Of a stretch of 64,000 nucleotides of DNA, positions 57,666 through 64,000 are shown piece by piece (within the stretch, counting starts at the first letter, position 1; each line of letters starts with the position of its first letter). Source of the stretch: Teredinibacter purpureus (GTDB lineage: Bacteria; Pseudomonadota; Gammaproteobacteria; Pseudomonadales; Cellvibrionaceae); the NCBI RefSeq assembly GCF_014217335.1, contig NZ_CP060092.1:2993501-3057500 (forward strand), in the 5' to 3' direction. The position numbers and the translations under genes were made by a program. The notes beneath the pieces were generated by a model. That model was not told the DNA's origin. It made no database searches and worked only from the letters and a program-made list of their open reading frames with translations.

Positions 57666-57989
57666 ATGAAAGCAAAGTTTATAGTCTTGTTAAGCTTCGT
57701 AGGAGCGGTATTGTTTGGCATGGGCTGCACTTGGGTCAAGCCTGTAGAGGGGGTTGAGAGTATTGCCTTGGTGAAGGCGGCCGTAGTGCAAGACTGTGAG
57801 AAGCTGGTGACGAGCACGGTGTTGGTGACACATAAAGTGGGGTTTATTAATCGAAACCCAAGTAAAGTTGCTAATGAGCTTTTGACGCTTGCCCGCAATG
57901 AAGCAGTTGCACTCGACGCTGATACCATTGTCGCTGAGGGGCCAGCAATGGAAGGTAAACAGCGTTTCGGTCTATATCAGTGTCGTTAA
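57666..57989 (+). CDS. DUF4156-family lipoprotein
   Basis: 107 residues from the ATG at 57666; a codon at 57630 would give an unlikely hydrophilic head. The signal peptide ends in a lipobox GMGC (Cys about 22). The body QDCEKLVTSTVLVTHKVGF and LARNEAVALDADTIVAEG matches RcsF-like/DUF4156 lipoproteins, with paired Cys (about 45 and 106) that may form a disulfide. Such proteins reside in the outer membrane or periplasm. A regulatory role is possible but unproven. Confidence 0.8.
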   Translation: MKAKFIVLLSFVGAVLFGMGCTWVKPVEGVESIALVKAAVVQDCEKLVTSTVLVTHKVGFINRNPSKVANELLTLARNEAVALDADTIVAEGPAMEGKQRFGLYQCR

Positions 57990-58070
57990 GCCGATAAGTG
58001 TACGACGTCTCCTGGCTGTAAATACCCAGTATTTCTATTTTTTTTGGCGCCTGTAGTCAATGCTATCCCT

Positions 58071-58105
58071 TAGATAACCTTAATTTCAATCCATAAGGTT
58101 ATCTA
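58071..58105. repeat. Perfect 12-bp inverted repeat upstream of htpG
   Basis: TAGATAACCTTA (58071-58082) is exactly mirrored by TAAGGTTATCTA (58094-58105), with an 11-nt spacer. It abuts the -35 element of the htpG promoter, so it could be an operator. It does not match the CIRCE heat-shock element. Confidence 0.65.
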
Positions 58106-58109
58106 ATCC

Positions 58110-58138
58110 CTTGAATTATTGCTCGAGCATCTCCATAT
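58110..58138 (+). promoter_or_regulatory. Sigma-32-type heat-shock promoter of htpG
   Basis: CTTGAA (58110-58115), 15 nt, then CTCCATAT (58131-58138). With the preceding CCC the -35 reads CCCTTGAA, the RpoH consensus; the -10 differs from CCCCATNT at one base. Transcription would start near 58145, giving a leader of roughly 58 nt. Confidence 0.8.
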
Positions 58139-58202
58139 AAGCCAGCAACTTGATCGTAAGAATTTGGCGCATAGCGCCCAGAACTGAGCTTAGGAGCACC
58201 CC

Positions 58203-60101
58203 ATGACAGTAGAGGCCACTAAAGAAACACGTGGATTTGAAACGGAAGCAAAGCAGCTTTTGCATCTAATGATTCATTCGCTTTACTCCAATAAAGAGAT
58301 ATTTCTTCGTGAGTTGGTATCAAATGCCTCTGACGCTGCCGATAAACTGCGCTTTGAAGCATTGAATAACGGGGCGTTGTACGAAAGTGACCCCGATCTA
58401 AACATTCGCATCAGTTTTGATAAAGAAGCTAATACGGTCACTATTACTGATAATGGTATTGGCATGACCCGAGACGAAGTTGTTGATCATCTTGGTACTA
58501 TTGCTAAGTCAGGCACTGCTGCATTTTTATCGAACCTTACTGGTGATGAAAAGAAAGATTCACATCTCATTGGTCAATTCGGTGTGGGCTTTTACTCTGC
58601 ATTTATTGTTGCGGATAGAGTAACGGTTGAAACTCGTCGCGCTGGCGCAGCTGAAAGTGAGGGCGTACGCTGGGAAAGTGCTGGAGAAGCAGAATACAGT
58701 GTCGAGACCATTGAGCGTACGCTACGTGGTACGTCTGTTATATTGCATTTGAAGTCGGATCAGCAAGAGTTTGCCGACGGTTGGCGGTTGCGGTCTATCA
58801 TCAAGAAATACTCGGATCATATTTCATTACCGATAATCATGGAAAAAGAGCAGGCGGGTGATGATAAAGAGGCTAGTGAGCCTGAAGATGAAACCGTTAA
58901 TACGGCAACTGCGTTGTGGACTCGTTCAAGAAACGACGTTACAGAAGAAGAATATATTGAGTTCTACAAGCACGTTTCCCATGACTTTGCCGAGCCGGCT
59001 AAGTGGAGCCATAATCGCGTAGAAGGTAAATTAGATTACACTAGTTTGTTATACCTTCCAGCAAAAGCTCCCTTCGATTTGTATAACCGAGATGCTGCAC
59101 GCGGCTTGAAGTTGTACGTGCAACGCACCTTCATAATGGACGACGCTGAACAGTTTCTCCCTCTTTATTTGCGATTCATAAAGGGTGTTATTGATTCAAA
59201 TGATTTGTCATTAAATGTCTCGCGTGAAATCCTTCAGAAAGACCCTAACATTGACAGTATGCGTTCAGCAATGACTAAGCGTGTCTTGGATATGTTGGAA
59301 AAATTGCGTAAGAACGATGCAGAAAAATACGCTGTATTCTGGAAAGAGTTTGGGCAGGTATTAAAAGAAGGGCCAGCGGAAGATTTTGCTAACAAAGAAA
59401 AAATTGCTGCATTGATGCAATTCGCAACTACCGAAAATGATACGGACGAGCAAGTAAACTCCCTTGATAGTTATATTGAGCGAATGACAGAAGGCCAAGA
59501 CAAAATATATTACGTTGTGGCCGAAAACTTTAATACCGCTAAAAACAGCCCACATTTAGAAGTTTTCCGCAAAAAAGGTATTGAGGTACTTCTCTTGAGT
59601 GACCGTGTTGACGATTGGCTAATGGGTCACCTAGCGGAATACAAAGACAAGCAGTTTCAAGATGTAGGGAAGGGCGCCTTAGATCTAGGCAAGCTTGACA
59701 GCGAAGATGAGAAAAAAGAACAGGAGAAAATAGAAAAGGATTCTCAGGATTTCGTTAAGCGTATTCAAGATGTATTGGCGGGCGAAGTTGAAGAGGTTCG
59801 TGTTACGCATCGCTTAACGGAATCTCCAGCATGTTTAGTTGTTGGAGACGATGACATGGGCGCTCAAATGCGCCGTCTCTTAGAGTCTGCAGGCCAAGCT
59901 GTGCCAGAATCAAAGCCAAGCATTGAGGTGAATCCGCAGCATCCTTTAGTTCAAAAAATGGATAGCGAAACGGACGAGGATCGCTTTGCTGATCTAGCTC
60001 ACGTGCTATTTGATCAAGCTAACTTGGCGGAAGGGGGAAGTTTGAAAGATCCCGCGGCCTATGTGCGGCGGTTAAATAAGCTACTGATGGATGTATCCTA
60101 A
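58203..60101 (+). CDS. htpG: Chaperone HtpG (Hsp90)
   Basis: 632 residues. The GHKL ATPase is intact: [44 protein letters not shown] and a later GTSVILHLK. The middle domain has the catalytic-loop Arg in [15 protein letters not shown]. The C-terminal dimerisation domain ends without an MEEVD tail, as expected in bacteria. GGAG precedes the ATG. Heat-inducible expression is predicted from the sigma-32-type promoter. A perfect terminator follows. Confidence 0.98.
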   Translation: MTVEATKETRGFETEAKQLLHLMIHSLYSNKEIFLRELVSNASDAADKLRFEALNNGALYESDPDLNIRISFDKEANTVTITDNGIGMTRDEVVDHLGTIAKSGTAAFLSNLTGDEKKDSHLIGQFGVGFYSAFIVADRVTVETRRAGAAESEGVRWESAGEAEYSVETIERTLRGTSVILHLKSDQQEFADGWRLRSIIKKYSDHISLPIIMEKEQAGDDKEASEPEDETVNTATALWTRSRNDVTEEEYIEFYKHVSHDFAEPAKWSHNRVEGKLDYTSLLYLPAKAPFDLYNRDAARGLKLYVQRTFIMDDAEQFLPLYLRFIKGVIDSNDLSLNVSREILQKDPNIDSMRSAMTKRVLDMLEKLRKNDAEKYAVFWKEFGQVLKEGPAEDFANKEKIAALMQFATTENDTDEQVNSLDSYIERMTEGQDKIYYVVAENFNTAKNSPHLEVFRKKGIEVLLLSDRVDDWLMGHLAEYKDKQFQDVGKGALDLGKLDSEDEKKEQEKIEKDSQDFVKRIQDVLAGEVEEVRVTHRLTESPACLVVGDDDMGAQMRRLLESAGQAVPESKPSIEVNPQHPLVQKMDSETDEDRFADLAHVLFDQANLAEGGSLKDPAAYVRRLNKLLMDVS

Positions 60102-60103
60102 GT

Positions 60104-60133
60104 AAAAAATGGCGCTTCGGCGCCATTTTTTTT
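60104..60133 (+). terminator. Intrinsic terminator of htpG
   Basis: ATGGCGC and GCGCCAT enclose a TTCG tetraloop and are followed by eight T residues; an A-run on the left makes it usable on both strands. Confidence 0.93.
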
Positions 60134-60420
60134 GCGGTGAGTTTAACCCCAGTCATCGTCGTTGGCTTTAGTTTCTAAATATGTGTATCGAAACACCTTG
60201 GCGGTAAGATAATGCTAGGAGCATTGCGTAATACGTTAACGGTAGGTTGCTAATGTGATTCATTCAGCTGAATGTCCAATGTTGCTGCCTTTTAATGTGA
60301 AATAGTGGTTCCTACGCTTAACCACAAAGGTACGGATGCACTTAGGCTTGTCTAGAAGAGCAAGCGAGTGTTTATTCGATTATACTGTGCAAAAGTAGAA
60401 TAACCTCAGCAGGATAGACC

Positions 60421-61440
60421 ATGCCCGAAGCATTAACGGTTGCAGTACTAGGTGGGGGAAGCTTTGGTACGGCTATCGCCAATATTATTGCCACCAATGG
60501 AAATAAAACGTATCTATGGATGCGCGATCAAGCGCGCGCCGAAATATGCCAAGAAACACGCGAAAACGCCGAGTACTTACCTGGCTACTCTCTACACCCT
60601 AATCTTGTCGTCACTTCAGATCTTTTGCATTGTGTAGAAGAGTGTGATGTGGTCACTATCTCTGTACCTAGCAAGTCATTTCGCGAGGTTGTCCGCTTAG
60701 TTGCACCTCATATACGTCCGAACACTATCGTCATCAGCACAACAAAAGGCATAGAGGGTGATAGCTTCTTGTTGATGAGTCAAATTCTTGAGCAGGAGCT
60801 GGATAACGTGCGTATTGGCGCGTTGAGTGGGCCAAACTTTGCGAAAGAAATTATTCAAAACCAGTACACGGGCAGTGTTATTGCCAGTGAAGATGATTCG
60901 GTTATTGATTGTGTTCAGCAAGCCTTTTCTTCGCAGACATTTAGAATTTATAGTAATCACGACAGGTATGGCGTAGAACTGGGTGGTGCGCTAAAGAATG
61001 TGTACGCCATCATTACGGGCATGGCCGCAGCATTAGGGTGTGGCAGTAACACGATGGCCATGTTGCTTACGAGAAGCCTTGCCGAAATGAATCGTATGGC
61101 AATTGAGCTGGGCGCAAATCCGATGACCTTTTTGGGGTTGGCGGGAGTCGGTGACTTAGTCCTAACGTGTACTTCCGATTTAAGTCGTAACTACCGAGTG
61201 GGTTATGCGCTCGGGCAAGGAAAGAAGTTGGACCAAATTCTTGAAGAAATTGGTCAAGTGGCTGAAGGCGTGAATACGCTGCGCATTGTTAAAGAAAAGG
61301 CGGAAGATATTAATGTATATATGCCGCTTGTGGCTGGTCTCTATGAAATTCTGTTTAACGACCGCGATATTTTGGAAGTAGTACAAGGTCTGATGACAGG
61401 TGAACTAAGTAGTGATGTTGATATGCAAGGAGGAGTCTGA
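60421..61440 (+). CDS. gpsA: Glycerol-3-phosphate dehydrogenase [NAD(P)+]
   Basis: 339 residues. NAD(P)-binding [14 protein letters not shown] at the start, SVPSKSF and [10 protein letters not shown] in the middle, [10 protein letters not shown] and the catalytic Lys in [14 protein letters not shown], then [13 protein letters not shown]. It reduces dihydroxyacetone phosphate to sn-glycerol 3-phosphate for phospholipids. Its TGA overlaps the next gene's ATG by one base, so the two are translationally coupled. An AGGA ribosome binding site precedes the ATG. Confidence 0.97.
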   Translation: MPEALTVAVLGGGSFGTAIANIIATNGNKTYLWMRDQARAEICQETRENAEYLPGYSLHPNLVVTSDLLHCVEECDVVTISVPSKSFREVVRLVAPHIRPNTIVISTTKGIEGDSFLLMSQILEQELDNVRIGALSGPNFAKEIIQNQYTGSVIASEDDSVIDCVQQAFSSQTFRIYSNHDRYGVELGGALKNVYAIITGMAAALGCGSNTMAMLLTRSLAEMNRMAIELGANPMTFLGLAGVGDLVLTCTSDLSRNYRVGYALGQGKKLDQILEEIGQVAEGVNTLRIVKEKAEDINVYMPLVAGLYEILFNDRDILEVVQGLMTGELSSDVDMQGGV

Positions 61441-61820
61441 TGGACGAACAACTGAAATCGAACCTAACGTCGAGTAAACATTGGTTCAGGTTAATTTACA
61501 TGGTCTTATTTGCCGTTTTTCTACAGCTCGCGTTAAGTGTGATGTGGATACTCGTCGTGATCCAGTTTTTATTTGCGCTTATTACCGGTAATGATAATAA
61601 AAAGTTGAGGACATTCGGTGGCTCATTAATTGATTATATTGCCGATACAATCGCGTTTTTAACGTACAACAGTGAAGATAAACCTTTTCCATTTTCTGAT
61701 TGGCCAGAATATACCGGTGTCGATGTAGCCGTTGATGAAACAGTATCGACAGTTACTCCCGCTGATGAAGTTGAACCTACTGATACTGGTAGCGTTCAAG
61801 ATACCAACAAAGCAGAGTAA
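61440..61820 (+). CDS. DUF4389-domain membrane protein
   Basis: 126 residues. One or two long hydrophobic helices (about 17-52) span the membrane, followed by an amphipathic region (GGSLIDYIADTIAFLTYNSED) and an acidic, Thr/Val-rich tail. HWFRLIYMVLFAVFLQLAL marks DUF4389. Function unknown; often found next to gpsA and sixA in gammaproteobacteria. Coupled to gpsA and 6 bp from sixA. Confidence 0.85.
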   Translation: MDEQLKSNLTSSKHWFRLIYMVLFAVFLQLALSVMWILVVIQFLFALITGNDNKKLRTFGGSLIDYIADTIAFLTYNSEDKPFPFSDWPEYTGVDVAVDETVSTVTPADEVEPTDTGSVQDTNKAE

Positions 61821-61826
61821 CAGTGT

Positions 61827-62300
61827 GTGGTTAATGTCTACGTTTTTCGTCATGGTGAAGCAGAACACAATTTTCATTCCGATTGTGAGCGTAACTTAAC
61901 CCAGAATGGGCGAGCGCAGATACGCGACAGTGTAAGCCAGCATTTGCCGCACTTGCAGTCTGTTGGTCTAGTCTTGACCAGTTCGTTGGTGCGTGCGAAG
62001 CAGAGCGGTGAGATTATCACCTCATCGCTTAATCTTGCAGGGGCTCAAGAAGTGGACTGGCTGGCGCCCGCATCAAGTGTCAGCGAAGCCGTTGAGTGTT
62101 TGCATAAGGTAGTATTAAATAGTGGCCACAACGCTATTGTGTTGGTAACTCATCTACCTTTCGTAGCCAGTTTTTTAGAATCTCTATGCGGTTTGAATCG
62201 AGGTGCTATTGTGATGCCTACCGGCAGTGTGGCTGCAATTAATGCAGAGGTGATCGCGGCATCCTGCGCTGAGCTACGTTGGCACTATCACCCGCAGTAG
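61827..62300 (+). CDS. sixA: Phosphohistidine phosphatase SixA-like
   Basis: 157 residues from a GTG start. The histidine-phosphatase motif VFRHGEAEHN (nucleophilic His near residue 9) opens it, LTSSLVRAKQSGEII follows, and the second catalytic His is in VLVTHLPFVASFL. SixA removes phosphate from His of phosphorelay proteins in enterics. It lies 6 bp after the DUF4389 gene and 4 bp before the hydrolase, so it is part of the same operon. Confidence 0.9.
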   Translation: MVNVYVFRHGEAEHNFHSDCERNLTQNGRAQIRDSVSQHLPHLQSVGLVLTSSLVRAKQSGEIITSSLNLAGAQEVDWLAPASSVSEAVECLHKVVLNSGHNAIVLVTHLPFVASFLESLCGLNRGAIVMPTGSVAAINAEVIAASCAELRWHYHPQ

Positions 62301-62304
62301 GAGA

Positions 62305-63180
62305 ATGATGCAAACCCGTGAAGTGGAATTCAGTGTATTGAGCAATACGCTTAGAGGCGTAAGGTGGGGTAATGGAGGTGGTACGCCTGTCATTGCGTTA
62401 CATGGTTGGCTGGATAACTGCGCCAGCTTTGAGTTTTTAGCGCCCAAACTCGAGCGTTTTGATATTGTGGCATTGGATCTTCCTGGGCACGGCCGTAGTT
62501 ATCATCGAGAGCATGTTGGGGCTTATAATATTTGGCAAGATATTGCCGATATTCTCCTTGTGGCAGAGCAGTTGAATTGGCCTGTATTTTCGTTGTTGGC
62601 GCATTCTCGTGGTGCCATGATCGCCTCAATTCTAGCGGCATCTTTTCCTGAAAAAATCGATATCGTCATTCTCATTGAATCATTGGTGCCAGAACCGAGT
62701 TCTGCACACGACGCGCCTGCGCAACTGTCCTCTTCCGTTCGCAATTTGATGGCATCTCTTAATCGTGAGCGACGTTACTATCCCAGCTTTGAAAAGGCTG
62801 TGGCGGCAAGAGTAAACGGTATCATTCCTTTAGGTTATGCGGACGCCCGTGCGCTCGCTCGACGTGGCGTGATGTTGTCGGGACAAGGGTATTATTGGGC
62901 AAACGATTCCAAGGCAATGGCGCCTTCAGAGGTAAAGTTTACGGCGGAGCAGGTACGCGCTTTTTTAGGGTGTTTGGCGGCGCCGGTATTAGTGATTGTG
63001 GGAAATGAGGGGTTAATTAAGAATTTTGCAGGTTTTACGGAGTACGTAAGCTTGGTGTCCGATATTAAGGTTGTTGAGCTTGAGGGCGATCATTTTTTAC
63101 ATATGTCTTTGCAGGCAACCGAGATCGCTCAGTATGTGAATAGTTTTTATCGGCTTAAAGGTATTGGTGTATATGAATAG
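62305..63180 (+). CDS. Alpha/beta hydrolase
   Basis: 291 residues. The fold is clear: oxyanion-region LHGWLDNCASFEFLAP, GHGRSYHRE, nucleophile in LLAHSRGAMIAS (AHSRG, Ser about residue 98), late acid in LVIVGNEG and the catalytic His in LEGDHFLHMS. It belongs to the broad MhpC-like group; substrate unknown. TAGGAG precedes the ATG. It overlaps the next gene by 8 bp. Confidence 0.9.
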   Translation: MMQTREVEFSVLSNTLRGVRWGNGGGTPVIALHGWLDNCASFEFLAPKLERFDIVALDLPGHGRSYHREHVGAYNIWQDIADILLVAEQLNWPVFSLLAHSRGAMIASILAASFPEKIDIVILIESLVPEPSSAHDAPAQLSSSVRNLMASLNRERRYYPSFEKAVAARVNGIIPLGYADARALARRGVMLSGQGYYWANDSKAMAPSEVKFTAEQVRAFLGCLAAPVLVIVGNEGLIKNFAGFTEYVSLVSDIKVVELEGDHFLHMSLQATEIAQYVNSFYRLKGIGVYE

Positions 63181-64000
63181 ATTTGTCAGAGTATGGGTGG
63201 GTTTGTGTTTGTCGATAAACGTGTTTGCAGGGGAACCGATCGTTGAGACGTATTTCTTAGATTCTTCTGCCATGTATGAAAAAACGAGGGCGGTAGATCG
63301 TCATAGGCTTCTACTTTCCGCCCCTATAAAAATTAATGGTCAATGGGTGTTTGAACGTGATGCGCGCGTAAAAGGTGTTCTCGTAAGTCATACATATGAA
63401 TTGGCTTCTGAAGTAAGTTTTAGTGAGGCAGGGCAGCGCCTAAGGCAGTATTTTGCCAGCAATAGTGGTCGATTGCTGTATTCCTGTGAGGGGCTAGATT
63501 GCGGTAGTAGTAATGTGTGGGCAAATGAAGTTTTTAAAGTTAAGCAATTATACGGTATCGATTCTTCGCAATTTTACCAGGTTTGGGAATTAAATCGGAA
63601 TGATCAAGCAGAGCTTGTGGTGAGCTATTTGTCGCAGCGAGGTAATCGGCGAACTTACTTACAGGTAGATCGTTTAACGGTTAACCAAAGCCTAGCGTTA
63701 AGCATCGCTTCCGATCCGAAATCGTTATGGAAGAATGTGGAAAGTAACGGTTATTGGGTGTTGCCTGGTGATTTATCCGTTCTTGAGCAAAACGTCCACC
63801 TTACGTCATTAGCTGAAGCGTTGAAGCTTAACCCTTTACAATATCTGGCTATTGTTGGACATGCGTATGGTGGTGAAAGCTTTGATCAGAATAGTGAGCA
63901 GTCAAAAGCGTTGGCCGAGACGGTATTACAATACTTAATTGCTCAAGGCGTTTCGGGTAAGCGTATTCGTGCAGAGGGCGTTGGTTCAATGGCTCCGCGC
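63173..64000 (+). CDS. DUF4892-domain protein with OmpA-like C-terminus (partial)
   Basis: The ATG at 63173 overlaps the end of the hydrolase gene; the frame is open to the window edge (276 codons). A signal peptide (RVWVGLCLSINVFAG) is cleaved near residue 20. The DUF4892 part covers about 20-200 (RHRLLLSAPIKINGQWVFER, YSCEGLDCGSSNVWANEVF). From about 230 an OmpA-like peptidoglycan-binding fold begins (LAIVGHAYGGESFDQNSEQS, RIRAEGVGSMAPR). Likely an outer-membrane or periplasmic, wall-attached protein. Confidence 0.85.
   Translation, partial: MNRFVRVWVGLCLSINVFAGEPIVETYFLDSSAMYEKTRAVDRHRLLLSAPIKINGQWVFERDARVKGVLVSHTYELASEVSFSEAGQRLRQYFASNSGRLLYSCEGLDCGSSNVWANEVFKVKQLYGIDSSQFYQVWELNRNDQAELVVSYLSQRGNRRTYLQVDRLTVNQSLALSIASDPKSLWKNVESNGYWVLPGDLSVLEQNVHLTSLAEALKLNPLQYLAIVGHAYGGESFDQNSEQSKALAETVLQYLIAQGVSGKRIRAEGVGSMAPR

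Noticed and set aside
58071..58105. CIRCE heat-shock operator upstream of htpG
   Set aside because: The arms are 12 bp and do not match the TTAGCACTC/GAGTGCTAA arms of CIRCE.

Overview
The window looks like the chromosome of a Gram-negative gammaproteobacterium of moderate GC content. The gltA / sdhCDAB-sucAB-lpd-sucCD block in Pseudomonas-like order, the lipoprotein signals, YaeQ, YajD, SixA and a sigma-32-type promoter before htpG all fit. A marine or Cellvibrio/Teredinibacter-like relative is my guess from gene content and style; no rRNA or other decisive marker is present.

Layout. (1) 1-7.7 kb, minus strand: an accessory operon led by an ECF-type sigma factor, then a 1052-residue unrecognised protein, a phage tail-collar protein, three secreted proteins of unknown family and a partial gene at the window edge. 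(2) 7.7-14.5 kb: a 660-bp gene-free stretch, a small membrane protein, then two proteins carrying the DUF4157 (HExxH) domain typical of extracellular contractile injection system cargo and polymorphic toxins. The second ends in a recognisable OTU-type cysteine protease domain; the first has motifs recalling the TIKI/ChaN fold. A tiny gene lies between them. No injection-system structural genes are visible, so they may be orphan effectors. (3) 14.5-20.6 kb: MscS channel, VOC-fold protein, a membrane protein, a lipocalin lipoprotein, a YgjP-like metallopeptidase, and a lipoprotein gene split by one in-frame amber codon. (4) 20.7-22.8 kb: tRNA-Ala(GGC) and, directly upstream of it, a decayed DUF4062-SIR2-STAND defence gene with at least two frameshifts, a nonsense codon and loss of nearly all of the STAND NTPase. 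(5) 23.2-29.7 kb: scattered housekeeping and hypothetical genes (YkgJ-like, RNase H-like, YaeQ, spermidine-synthase-like, YajD, thioesterase, PspF, DUF2807, MAPEG, DUF4234). (6) 29.8-36.7 kb: a tightly overlapped RDD-SpoIIM-DUF4129-DUF4350-MoxR-DUF58 operon. (7) 36.8-43.7 kb, minus strand: a DEAD-box RNA helicase and a Gld-like ABC system (ATPase, permease fused to a GldG-like part, DUF4340). (8) 44-57.5 kb: citrate synthase divergent from the succinate dehydrogenase / 2-oxoglutarate dehydrogenase / succinyl-CoA synthetase series, forming the oxidative half of the TCA cycle. (9) 57.6-64 kb: DUF4156 lipoprotein, htpG with a heat-shock promoter, and a gpsA-DUF4389-sixA-hydrolase-DUF4892 run that leaves the window.

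How the genes work together. The TCA block is coherent: GltA makes citrate; SucAB-Lpd, SucCD and SdhCDAB carry 2-oxoglutarate to fumarate and feed the quinone pool. The MoxR operon probably assembles or remodels an envelope complex. The most unusual material is in the first 23 kb: the sigma-factor/tail-collar operon, the orphan DUF4157 effectors, the amber-split lipoprotein and the defence-gene ruin beside tRNA-Ala. All function calls come from reading motifs by eye; no database search was run.
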